Below, in pieces: positions 20,459-58,637 of a stretch of 64,000 nucleotides of DNA (the stretch's first letter is position 1; every line of letters starts with the position of its first letter). Source of the DNA: Amphimedon queenslandica (lineage: Eukaryota; Porifera; Demospongiae; Haplosclerida; Niphatidae); assembly GCF_000090795.2 (NCBI RefSeq), contig NW_003546330.1:78448-142447 (forward strand), read 5' to 3'. The position numbers were made by a program, and so were the translations under genes. The notes under the pieces are model-generated. The model ran no database searches. It had not been told where the DNA came from and worked only from the letters and a program-made list of their open reading frames with translations.

Positions 20459-21753
20459 TTATTGTCTGCGAAGAAGTTGGATTCTATCTTGAAGTTCTCC
20501 TGTAGCAATGAATGATGCATAATCAACTGGATCAAGAGTTTGGATCATAGTCCACACAAAATCAAACATCTCTTCTTGCTCTAGTGGAATCTAATATCAA
20601 GAATAAGATATACAGTATATTAATAAGTAATGATACCTTCTCCTTCACTTTTTGTTTCACTTTTTCTGCATTGAATTGTGAGATTATCATTTTAAAGGCA
20701 CGAAAGATATCTCTTGTATTTTCGTCCAGTTTGCATTCTGAATCATTGAAATCTTTCTTAAATGAATCATCCATTCCTTTCTTCATTGTTGCAATAATAT
20801 CATCCTTCATTGCATCAAAACACACCTATAAGTAAATACATGCAAGAGATTCTCAAAATTTCATTTTTGGCGAAATTTGGCCCACTACCCTGTACTATAA
20901 TAGTACAGCCCAATTTTGAAGCAACTTTAGAATTCATAAAAAAATCCCAAATTTGATTGGAATCAGTTCAAACTTTGTATACAACATAAAAAACATGTAT
21001 ATGCATCAGAAAAAAATTATTAAAATTAAAAATTAAAAATTTCATTTTTGGCAAAATTTGGCCATGTACTAAAGCACAGGGACTTTGGCCCAATTTTGGA
21101 GAACTTAAAATCATCATTGTGTATTTCAATGATAACAAATACCTGAAATATGTGTCCACACATCTGCCATATTTCAAATTTATCCTTATCTTCAGGAGGC
21201 CGGTCTTTAGGATAGAGATCTTTAGGCATGTTACGGAAAGCACTCTTGAAATGATTCTGATACAGCAGTATCACGTCTTGATGTGTTTGATCACCAGGTG
21301 TAATGTCACCATACATCTTACGAGCATCACGAGAGGCACTGGTGTATCTACAGAATGGTAGCTATATTTAAATATTGATTATTATAACTACCTTTCTTCT
21401 TTGTTTTCTATTTCTTTCAATTCATTGATTTCCCTTCATTTATTTTGTCAATATTCAATTATAATTTAAAGTCATCTTATCACATACCTTTCTAACTGCA
21501 TAACTTCCTGATTTAGCTTATTATACCGTCTATAATTATAAATTTAGAAATCAATTCATTTTAAGTATTAATTTTGGCTATGCAGCTACCTTTGTAGTCG
21601 CGTTTCCTCATTGCTGGTTTCATCATGGTCTGTCTGCAGTAAAGGACTGATTCTAACAATTATAGCAGTTACTGTTGGCTCTGTATACCTACCCAAAGGA
21701 TTCGGCTGGTTGGTATCCACTACCTCCATATCCTTCAATTTGGAGAGCAACAT
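20459..21753 (-). CDS. Family B member 2
   Basis: The conserved exon at about 21144-21349 is nearly identical to member 1 over YTSASRDARKMYGDITPGDQ and LYQNHFKSAFRNMPKDL, then inserts PKDRPPED and reads KFEIWQMCGHIFQ. The next exon (20640-20826) has CFDAMKDDIIATMKK and RDIFRAFKMIISQ. The last exon (20459-20590) has FDFVWTMIQTLDPVDYASF and GELQDRIQLLRRQ before the stop. Upstream helical exons include EINELKEIENKEER, RYNKLNQEVMQLER and TDHDETSNEETRLQR. The start is uncertain: ATGs near 21729-21763 open two overlapping frames and the donor phase does not choose clearly. An intron holds a dispersed repeat. Confidence 0.62.
20850..21115. repeat. Dispersed repeat of the GTACTATAGTAC family
   Basis: Degenerate units in an intron of family B member 2 show GGCGAAATTTGGCC, TACTATAATAGTACAG, GGAATCAGTTCAAACTTTG, ACATGTATATGCATCAG and CAGGGACTTTGGCCCAATTTTGG. 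Orientation is the same as in the other copies. Confidence 0.75.
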
Positions 21754-22038
21754 CTTCTCCTTCCATCCTGTAGCTGCTCTATGTCTCTCAGCTAGCTAAC
21801 GCCTATTGTCTACGCCCACTTAATTTTAAAATTATAATTATTATTTGTAAATTTTTATTCTAAAATAAAACACTACTGCTAGACTGTCTATTATTATATC
21901 AAGAGTAGATCTACTCTTGATTATATTATACTAAGGTAAGAATGGAGTCTCTTTTTTACACTTCATATTTGCTGCAGGATCTGAAATAGAATTGCAATAG
22001 ATCATTACTTTTCTGCACTGAATAGTGTCATTAAAAGC

Positions 22039-23121
22039 TCACCAGTAAATGGCAGTTGTTGTGTTTCCTACTAGTCCTCTAACAGATACTTGCAATTGAT
22101 TGCCATGGACCAAAACAGGACGATAATATATCAAATCAGTATCATCGTCACTGCACAATGATTCATCCCATGTCTTCCTATTGGTGTCCTGTACATCATC
22201 ATGCTGCCATTGAGGTTGTATGAGGAGTAGAGGAGGTAGCAGTATTAGCATTGAGTGTGTTAGCTCTAAAGATGCATTGACAAATTCATCAACAATTTGT
22301 ACACCTTTAACAAATTTATACTCTTGATTTGATCGAATTTTAGCTAACACTTGTTTTGCAAGATCTTTTTGCTAAAGTAATATCAAAAGTAGAGACACAT
22401 GCACACAAAACCTTAAGTATTTTACCTTTTTTTCTTTTTTTGGATGAGGAACACTTTTAATGCAAGCACTAAGCAATAGACCATAGGCTCTGTAATAATC
22501 TTTCTGAATATGATCTTTTTTGATTACGTTTATCAATTTCCCATTAGATTCCTCCATTGGCTTGGTAACTACAGATTCCTCTGGTACCTCTACATAGCTT
22601 TGACAGTGAACTAGAACAAGCTCTAGCAAGCATCCAGTAACATTTTTGAATGAATCCTGTCAAACATGTCTTAATGAATCATACAACAGATTGTTAAACT
22701 TACTTCAAAATTTTTGACCGTGTATTTTTTAAGTAATTCATCCCTTTTTTTCCCAAGAGCTGTTGGATATTCTGGCTGAGGTATTCTTTCTTTTAACTCA
22801 TCTGTCTCTTGTTTAAGCCTGGCAATTTTACTATGAAAAAATAATAAATTGTCCATCATAGTTGTGAACATCAATTACATCTCTTTCTCTTTAATGGCAT
22901 TTCTAAGTTCAGCATTGTTATCAGAACTAGTCAAAAATCTAAAAAGGAACAAGACAAATGATATCTTTTCTCATACTTCATTACCTATAAATACAGTATG
23001 CACCAATGCCTATTGACAATGCAACAACAACAGGAGGAAATAGCAATAGGAGTAAGGGAAAAAGCATCAATATAATGAGAATACGAATCCAATAGCGATG
23101 AGAAACATTCATCCTTATCAT
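22039..23121 (-). CDS. Family A member 4: membrane-anchored
   Basis: Translation from 23121 gives MIRMNVSHRYWIRILIILML and continues as a strongly hydrophobic stretch of about 35 residues (ILIILMLFPLLLLFPPVVVA core), so the protein very likely has an N-terminal membrane anchor. Next come short helical exons (IARLKQETDELKERI), then a region with YYRAYGLLLSACIKS. The last exon has ASLELTHSMLILLPPLLLIQ, VQDTNRKTWDESL, YYRPVLVHGNQLQVSVRGLV and GNTTTAIYW before the stop at 22039. The C-terminal block is nearly identical to member 3, whereas the N-terminal part is unrelated, showing exchange of the N-terminal module within the family. Confidence 0.7.
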
Positions 23122-23394
23122 TATTGTAGACTGTACACTCTAGAGGTAACACTGATCGATAGCAACTGCAGTGCAGTTCCTGCTAAACTTGTTACTGCCT
23201 ATTATACACACTATACTTGATGGCTTTTCCAAGAATCAATGATCATGAATTTAATTATAAATCATTTTTTTTAAATTCTATTTTAGTTACTAAATTTATA
23301 ACACTAAAACCATAATAATAATTATTATAATTGTTTAACTATGCTTTAATTTGCTGGTACCAGATACTGATGACCTAAAGTATAAGAATTAACA

Positions 23395-24624
23395 TCAACA
23401 CAAATAATCTTTACTTGTTTCCCTTTCTTTAACTATTGTAGTACTGTTGCCAACTAGTCCCCTAGTAGCAACACTCAACTGACTCAACTGGTTACCATAC
23501 ACCAATACTGGACGATAGTATATTAATGGTCGCCCTCTTTGTTCTTCATTCCAAGTCAATCTGTTAGTATCTTGTATAGCATCATCTTGGAGTAGTGGTT
23601 GTGTAATGAGTAGCGGGGGTAGTAAGGTTAGCATTGAACGAACTAAACTGAGACTGGGATCGATACATCTTGCTTCAATTTTAGATTTATGGCTTTGTAG
23701 ATATAATGAATATCTTTTATCTATCTTTCTCAGTACCTATTATATTTACCAATGAATGAGATGCAATTGATATAAATCCACATACCATTTGTTTGTCAAT
23801 TTTTCCTTCTGAAATTTGAGAGTCATGAGCACTTAGGAGTAATCCATAAGGACTGTAGAGTTGTTTTGAATTATTTCCTGATCCTTGATCACTTACAGCT
23901 AGGAGGCTATGGAGATGGTCTTCAGCCATACTAGTGAGTACTCTGATAGTAGTTTGAAAGTATTTGTTGGCTACTCCCTTATTCCTGTCAAGATCCTATG
24001 AGTCATAGTTCAGTGATGCACATGTGAAGTGGAGCTCACCTCTTGACTTATGAGTTGATCATCAGCTCCAATGACATGATTCCTTCTCCTTTTAAGTTCA
24101 GCAAAAGCATATGCCTCAGGTTGTAGCCATTTCTTTATATTTGTCTCAGACTTTGCCTTTTGTCTTTCCAGGTCTCTCTTCCTTCTATAAAAGTCATATG
24201 TGTACCAAGCAATATCAATATAATTAGTCTAACCTTGTCATTCGGTCAATTTCAAAACGAAGAGTGCTAATAATAGAATAGTGACATGATTGCATGCATA
24301 TCTTATATTGCCTTACTTTATCCTTTGTCTTTCTTCTGCTAACCTACTTAGAGTGATACAATAAAAATGGTAATATAACTTATACCTTCTTTGATTCCAT
24401 AGGTCATTAATTAAGTTCCATAGCCACCGACAACAGAAACATATTCCTTTATAAAGCAGGACTCCACATTTCTTGAATAGATGTAAGACAAAGCCTATTC
24501 CATGGATTAGTCTCTCTCCATAATAGATTACAGTCTCCCATAGCCCAGTTGACATCACTCCATTGTTTGGAGGCATTGGGCTATGGACTGATAACTCTAT
24601 GTACCTTACTATAAATGATACCAT
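23395..24624 (-). CDS. Family A member 5: membrane-associated N terminus
   Basis: The start at 24624 opens MVSFIVRYIELSVHSPMPPN followed by a hydrophobic, aromatic and Cys-rich stretch (GIGFVLHLFKKCGVLLYKGI, then CFCCRWLWNLIND) that probably lies in or on a membrane. Helical exons follow (LSTLRFEIDRMTR; RRKRDLERQKAKSETNIKKW). The conserved part has QLYSPYGLLLSAHDSQ, then SMLTLLPPLLITQPLLQDD, IQDTNRLTWNEEQRGRP, YYRPVLVYGNQLSQLSVATR and GLVGN. A short extension ends KERETSKDYLC with a terminal Cys. It is placed downstream of family B member 3. Confidence 0.68.
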
Positions 24625-25020
24625 AATACTACTACTATACCAGTAGTTTATGCAGAGTTCCAGGAATTAGGATTTTAATTATATTCATGAACATGTGTTA
24701 CAGTAGGGATATGTTACACCTCTTGGTCTTTATTTCCAGGAAATCAAGGAATACTATTTTAAGGTGCATTATGAGTGATTCATCTTTAGTTTGCTAAGTA
24801 AACTCATAACCAGTTGGTGTACGCAATACTCAATTCCTGGAACTGAGTATTGGAAACAAATTCATGATCCCATAGTATAGTGGCATGTACATACCAGCTA
24901 GGATCACCATGTCTGCCCTTTTAAATCAATTGTACATACATTTCAATACAATTATTGAAAACTAACTGTAAGAAACAAGCCTTAAGTCATTGCTATAAAA
25001 CTAGCTATAGCTACATAAGT
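24625..25020. other. Intergenic stretch without visible gene
   Basis: About 400 bases between family B member 3 and family A member 5. It contains TTCCAGGAATTAGG and CAATTCCTGGAACTGAG, again resembling the short recurrent fragments seen upstream of other family members. No exon or RNA gene is evident. Confidence 0.4.
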
Positions 25021-25982
25021 TTATTGTTCTTGATCAAACATTATTTCTTGAGGCTGTCTTTTCCTTGGCTCTCGATCATTAATGAATGGTATGTAGTCAT
25101 CAGGGTGAAGAGCCATTAGAATATCCATGACAATCTTAACTTCTTTCCTTCTTTGTTCTTTTTCTTCATCACTACTAGTATTAGTAATCTATTAAATGAA
25201 GCAGCATTTAAAGCAAATTTTACGCTAAACAAGCAAACCTCTTCTATGATGTCTTCTTGAACTTTTTCATCGGAACACTGGGCTTGTAAAAACATTTGAA
25301 ATGCCCTCTGTAAATCATATGTTGTCTCATCCAGCTTTTTATGATCTTCAAGTACTGCATCTTGAACCTTTTCAAGCATCTTTTGTATAAGCTCTTTTCT
25401 GTTATCATCAAATGCATCCTTTACATGTTAAAATAATAATAATTATAATAATAGAATAATTATTATAATTCCTTTTTATTATACCTGCACATTTTGTGCA
25501 CAGTCTTCCCACACTTCATATTTATCTTTGCTTGTTATTTTCTTTGGCATGTTACGTTGAGCACTCTTAAAGTGATTCTGATATGCTAGTGTCACATCTT
25601 GATGGGTGGTGTCCCCTGGGGTCATGTCTCCATACATCTTACGAGCATCACGGGAGGAGCTGGTCAATCTATCAACATGTTCCTTCTCTCCCTCTAACTT
25701 TTTAATACTCCTATAAATTATTTATTTGTAGAGGATATATATATATTTTAATTACTTTTTCACTTCAGAACGTTTGCAATCTAGCCCAGCTTTTTGTCTG
25801 TCCCAGTTTTTATTTTCTTCCTTGATTTTTCTACAGATACAAGAATTAAAATTTCAGTTTTATAACTAAATTTCTTACAAGTTCAATTCTTTAATTGTTT
25901 GGGTGTCTTCATTTAGCAAATATTCAGCTTCTTCTAGTTTCTTGAGAGCAGGATTTTCTTCTATGCTTCGACTTCGTATCAT
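25021..25982 (-). CDS. Family B member 3
   Basis: The likely start at 25982 reads MIRSRSIEENPALKKLEEAE and a coiled coil. The conserved exon (about 25490-25670) has LTSSSRDARKMYGDMTPGDT, then LAYQNHFKSAQRNMPKKI and DKYEVWEDCAQNVQ. Following exons carry DAFDDNRKELIQKML, then TTYDLQRAFQMFLQAQCSDE, and a last exon with IVMDILMALHPDDYIPF and a basic end REPRKRQPQEIMFDQEQ. It is the most diverged of the three B genes, with TPGDTTHQDV where the others have TPGDQTHQDV. It opens the A/B array on its upstream side. Confidence 0.65.
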
Positions 25983-26027
25983 CGTACTTCTCGATATCAC
26001 GGGAAATGGCCACGCCTACAATCATAT

Positions 26028-26240
26028 TACCGTACGCGTCTTAATTTTCGAGGTGTATTAAATTTCGTTATTTTCGTGCTCACCTTAAATCCACGAAATT
26101 TAAAACACCTCTAATGCCATTCTATTGTATGTAGACTATGGCCAGAACACGAAAATTAGCTCACACGAATATTAACTTTTGAGCAAATTTCATTGAAAAC
26201 ACGAAATTTTGAACCCTCGAAAATTTGGACGTATACGGTA
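26028..26240. mobile_element. MITE with about 26-bp terminal inverted repeats
   Basis: The left end TACCGTACGCGTCTTAATTT continues TTCGAGG, and the right end is its near-perfect inverse (CCTCGAAAATTTGGACGTAT then ACGGTA). Length is 213 bp. Flanks allow a TA target duplication, as in Tc1/mariner-type elements. The interior has more inverted pieces with ACGAAATTT and TTTCGTG, and no coding capacity. Confidence 0.7.
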
Positions 26241-26496
26241 TTCTACAAGGCCGCGCAGAATACAGATTATAGCATCGTCATAGCATAGATAGTCTAATAC
26301 TCTAATATCTATTATCTATAATAGCATACACACTCTATAATCTATGATTATAGCAAGAGTGGATATTAGGCATTATAGGAACTAAGCTAACACCAATGAT
26401 AATAGATATAAGCCTTTTGAAATTTTGTCAAATGAAAACTCAACTATAAATCCTAGACAATAGTAAGTACAGCAATCAAAGTTTGTCTGCTTTAAA

Positions 26497-27285
26497 TTAT
26501 TCTTCACTATTTTTTGCTTCAGTAAGGCTTGATTCAGCATTGCTTGTTGAATCTTCTTCCTTATTTTCTTCTGGTAATTTTTTTTTCTTTTCCTCTAGTA
26601 ATTCTTCCTTATTTTCTTCTGGTGATTCTTCCTTATTTTTCTCTGGTAATTTTTCCTTCTTTTCGTCTAGTGATTCTTCCTTCTTTTCTTCTGGTGACTC
26701 TTCCTTCTTTTCTTCTGGTGACTCTTCCTTCTTTTCTTCTGGTGACTCTTCCTTCTTTTCTTCTGGTGACTCTTCCTTCTTTTCNNNNNNNNNNGTCATT
26801 CCTTACTTTATTTCTTGATAGATACAATTGCCACTTCTTCTCAGGAGGCAGTTTCCACATAATCTCTCTATTTAGACCTAATTCATCCTGAGAGAGAGAG
26901 AGGGGGGAAGGGAAAGGAGAAAGAGGGTGATTATAAATGGCAGATTGTAATAATTTCTGCTTTATCTTACCACCATCTTTGCAAAGAGGTGATTGAGCTC
27001 AGCTTCATTAGGGACTGGTTGAGCTGGTATCAGTTCCTGTAGCTCAGAGGTAAGGAGATGCTGTTCTTTGTGTCTTCCTCCTTTACCTGGTGTAGCCCCA
27101 GGAGGCTTCTTGAAACGAGTCTTCTTATGGCGTCTACCCCCGGGACCAGACCTACTGGCAGTAGTGGCCATTGCTGCTGCTCTGTTCCTCGAGGAGATTG
27201 ACATCATACTGGGACTGACTGGTAGACCACTCATGGACTTATCATGATGGACGGAATAGGTTCTCTTGCGAGAGAAAGAAGGCAT
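26497..27285 (-). CDS. Formin-like N-terminal fragment with Lys/Glu repeats, interrupted by assembly gap
   Basis: Exon 1 (26971-27285) starts MPSFSRKRTYSVHHDKSMSG and has a basic stretch (GGRRHKKTRFKKPPG). It ends in NEAELNHLFAKMV and joins in phase to exon 2 (26807-26887): DELGLNREIMWKLPPEKKWQ. This LFxxMVDELxL...PPEKKWQ block is the start of the formin GTPase-binding domain, as in DAAM and Diaphanous. A GTAAGG donor follows, then the 10-base N gap, then a low-complexity frame of 24-bp units (EKKEESPE) that stops at 26497. No FH1 or FH2 domain is present, so the rest of a formin is missing, either hidden by the gap or lost. The number of repeat units is probably wrong in the assembly. Confidence 0.6.
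26785..26794. other. Assembly gap (10 N)
   Basis: Ten Ns lie at the edge of the 24-bp repeats of the formin-like gene. The number is likely a placeholder; collapsed repeat units are the probable cause. Confidence 0.99.
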
Positions 27286-27440
27286 CTCTAGCCTCTAGAG
27301 ATAAGGTCTGAAGGAACACTGAAACAGTCTGTATCCAGGTTTATACCTGCGCCGGAAGACGTGGGGTGGAGCAGGCTCAAGAGTCACGAGACTGGGAAAC
27401 TTGGAAGAAAAGATAAAGGCCCTTGCCTTTTCTCTGCTAA

Positions 27441-30625
<3,185 letters not shown>

Positions 30626-30846
30626 CCATAAAGTTTACTGTATTGTCCATTAGTCTGTGTGCTTTAGTCTAGTTTCATAATTTAGTTTTACAGATTTTTT
30701 GACAAAGTTTTGTATTGTTAAATAGTATTTACAATTAATTTTAAACTAATGTACATGTATCTATGAATAATATGTATTGTGTTTCAGTTATTATTACTGT
30801 TGTCATTATTATTATTATTGTCATTATTGTGTTTTTCAAGTTAATA

Positions 30847-54101
<23,255 letters not shown>

Positions 54102-54499
54102 ATTTGAGAAGAGTAGCAGCCTTTGCTTGAGCTGCACTCAAAGAGAAGAACAGTGAACAGTTAGTACGAGGAGACTGAGAAGGATTACAGTCACATACAG
54201 AGCTGCTTGCAATTGCGAATTGCTGCAGACACAGCCACACCCTCCCAATGCAATATTTGTTTAGTATCCAATGGCAACCACATAATGAATAAAATTAATT
54301 CTTATAGACAACAAGAGAAATGGAAGATGAATTTAGCCAAGCCCCTCTCTCTCTGTGATACCATCTTCTTGATTGGTTTAAAAATGAAAAATCCATTAAC
54401 TCAAAAACTCGCCTAAAATGAAATAAAATGAATAAAGAATAGAGAGAGAGAGAGAGAGAAGATGATAATAATTATATCAGTTACATCATACCATATTCT

Positions 54500-55559
<1,060 letters not shown>

Positions 55560-56002
55560 GTAGTGGGCGGAGCCACTTTAATAATGAATTAATGATACGA
55601 GTATACGGAAAATTTTTAATTTCCGTATATCATAAAAACTAATTAATTATTTGCACTATAGAGGTCAAGGTGTTGATTCTGTTGGACTTTTAGTAAATAG
55701 TTATTGCAACAAGCACAGCAGGTGTCAGCACCCTGACGCAGCATATGTTGAGTCAGCATTTTAGCACTTCAACACCTAGTACTGCAAATGCATAATCAGC
55801 TGCATATGTAGACATGATTATTATTAACAACAATGATTCAACAAAATTAATCAAATAAATCAACATTGTACATTGTACAGCCAAATAATTGAAATAAATG
55901 AAATACCTATTACATGTAACTATTGTTAGATTATATACATAGTTATTGATTATATACAACAGTCAATGATTATATACAACAAGGTTCCTTTCAATGATGG
56001 AC
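55560..56002. other. Intergenic region with a hairpin
   Basis: Between the BET1-like and TRAF genes. ATACGGAAA (55603-55611) and TTTCCGTAT (55620-55628) form a near-perfect hairpin with an 8-base loop. The rest is AT-rich and I see no exon. Confidence 0.5.
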
Positions 56003-57977
56003 TCATGGTTGAGCCACAGTAGCAACGTCGATGATGACCTTGAAGAACATGGCATCATCTTTAAGGTAACGGATGTCATCAAAGACACCCGTTGGTGCAA
56101 ATCTGGGGCAGCCGGAAGCAACATTCACATCGGATTTTGGTTTCCAGAAAGAAGATGAAGATGGATCTGGTTTAAAGCACTGTACAATATGGTTGCTAGA
56201 GCCAGACTGATCAAGAAGCATTAGAGTAACCATTTGTGAGAATGGCCATGGCAACAGTGCATCATATTCTCCTCTCATTACAGTCAGGAAGAATGAGATG
56301 TGAGTATTCTTGCCGGATCCGTCTCCATTAAGATACAGCCTTAAGCAGAGCTTGTATCCAAACCTGCTGGTATGAAATGGCGCACTGTAGAGAGATCCAG
56401 TTTTACCAGTCCTTGAATCTTGTCTTCTTCTAGCAACTTCAGGGATCTTCCAGACAAACTGACCATTGAAACTCGTAGCTTGATGTGCCTGAAATATAAA
56501 AGACAGCTCTGAGTAGCTGTCTTGCAATTCGCTCAGTTTCATTTCAGCTTTTAAAAGCCCATCACAAAATGTCTCCAGGCTTTTTTCAAACTTATGGACA
56601 TGACTAGCAAACCCTTCTCTGATCAATTTCAAAATTCTATCCTGTGCTTCATCTAGTATCTCTTCCTTCAGCGCATCCTGCAGCTTCAAGACCCTGTCCT
56701 CTGCTTCATCCAATATATCTTCTTTTAAAGCGTCCTGATGCTTCAAACTGGAAAAAGACTTCTCTAATAGTCCAACATGATACCCAGCATCATCCTTGTA
56801 ATGCTTTATCAAGAGCTCAAGAGTATCCTGAGCAAATAGGAAAGGACGACATTAGAAAGAGATAGTTGAGGAGATAATGGATTAATTCATTATAAGAGAA
56901 CTATGTAATGGGAATCTGACGACATAAGAGGCAATCCATGCATTACAGGCTCATTAACAAACTGATACATTATTAGCAAGTATAATGTACATTAGGGAGT
57001 TGTCAGTATTATACCTGTACAGTTACACAATAGAACTATGAAGACTAACCTTACGATGGCAACCATATTTGGTAAAGCGGCACTCCCTCTCTTGCAATAA
57101 ACAGGAGTCTGACAGATGCTCTCCTAACTATAATATCAGATATTATTATAATTGACATTAATAATAGATTCTTTCTTACAATTCTTCTTGGTACTTTAGT
57201 ACCACAGCCTAAAGAGCAGGGAATAATGTATTCAGGACAATCAGTAGCAAAATGATCCTAGGCATAGAGAATAAAATAATTCATTAAAGATGAAAGTGAT
57301 TATAAGAAAGGAAATTATGCAGTGCACCAAAACACTGTTACATAATAAACTGTCATTATCACTAACTTCTAATTTAGATAATGGTAGTGACACTTTGCAG
57401 AATCGACAGACAGTAGGAGCATGTATACACGTCTCTATGTGGCCAGACATTTCGTCTCTAAGTAACTTTTGGCCACAGCCAATGTGAGGGCAAGTGATAA
57501 TGGCATAACTACAGGTTGAAATGTGATCCTAAAAGTAAACACAAAACTGAATTAAAAGGAAATCAAAGATTAAGAAAACGTATCATCATGAATAACCACT
57601 CCATAGTGCTCAAGAAGCCGTAAAATTGCAAATTATGCAGAATTTCAATTACTGGTAACTACTCGACACTCATTTACTTTGTATTCAACATTGGAGCCGA
57701 ACCACGGGCACGAGTGGTTGAAGCAAGGGAACGAGGTCCTTTCCAGCTCATTGTTTACAGCCCTGTCCTTAAACAGATCATTGATGTGCGAGTATTGGTC
57801 GCATCTCTTGCAGTAATAAAGCTCAGTGTCCGTCCTCTCGAGGAGTGAGCTGAAACACTCTGGACACATCCTACAGCCACAGGTGGTCTGTCTAGCGGGA
57901 TCAGTTACAGGGTAGCCACAGTTACAGCATATCATCGGTAGAAAATGAGGAACGTTAAGCTTCTCCTTTCCCTCCAT
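56003..57977 (-). CDS. TRAF-family adaptor (RING, TRAF zinc fingers, coiled coil, MATH)
   Basis: Five exons in phase (57678-57977, 57367-57528, 57180-57257, 57050-57127, 56003-56827) encode 480 residues. The N-terminal RING reads CCNCGYPVTDPARQTTCGCR, MCPECF, then YYCKRC. TRAF-type zinc fingers follow with DHISTCSYAIITCPHIGCG, HIETCIHAPTVCRFCKV, DHFATDCPEYIIPCSLGCG and CLLQERECRFTKYGC. A coiled coil has a duplicated 19-residue unit (DALKEDILDEAEDRVLKL and DALKEEILDEAQDRILKL). The C-terminal MATH/TRAF-C domain shows FVWKIPEVARRR, SAPFHTSRFGYKLCLRLYLN and HISFFLTVMRGEYDALLPWP. TRAFs couple cell-surface or intracellular receptors to NF-kB and MAPK signalling, with RING-dependent ubiquitin ligase activity. 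Whether it is nearer to TRAF3, 5 or 6 cannot be decided by eye. Confidence 0.92.
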
Positions 57978-58170
57978 CACGATCTCTCACGAGTGACGAC
58001 TGAGTCAGCAATTATGTGCAAAGCATGGTAAGGCGGGGCTCATGGGTAGGCGTGGTTATTAACCCCGCCCACCAGGGCTTATTCTACGCCCACTCACTCT
58101 TGCTACCTTATTATTATTACTTATTATTATTATTATTATTTAAATACAAAAATACAACTATACTACAACT

Positions 58171-58637
58171 AAAGGAGGGCTCGTTTCACCACTACTCACT
58201 CCATTACTGCCATACAAACCAGTGAGCCATCATGCAATTACTTACCATCCAGGAGCAGCTGGTCCAGAGCAGGAGCGGCCTAACTAGTGGGGGAGGGGGG
58301 GGGAGAGAGGGGGGAACATGTGAATAAAGTAAATATCACCTGTAGGGGGGCTCCATTCCGCTGAGATTCCGTCCAGATCCAGTCCAGATCCAGCGGGACC
58401 TACTAGAGGGTGGGGGGGAGGAGGGGACATGGTGGATTAGTAATATTGCTCCCTTCTCCTCTCCTCACACTCAACTCACGGTGTCTTCATCCTGATCGGC
58501 CCAGTCCCCTCCAGAGAGAGTCCTAGAGGAATACAAAAAGAGGAACTAGTAAATGTAATAGAATTAATGAATATCAATAGGGAGGAGTGCTTAATGGCAG
58601 TAATGGAGTGAGTAGTGGTGAAACGAGCCCTCCCTTT
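58171..58637. repeat. Long inverted repeat with 43-base arms
   Basis: The left arm 58171-58213 (starts AAAGGAGGGCTCGTTTCACC, ends CATTACTGCCAT) and the right arm 58594-58637 are reverse complements with almost no mismatch, separated by about 380 bases. Arms this perfect imply a young event. There is no transposase. It could be a MITE-like element or a local inverted duplication. Confidence 0.8.
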
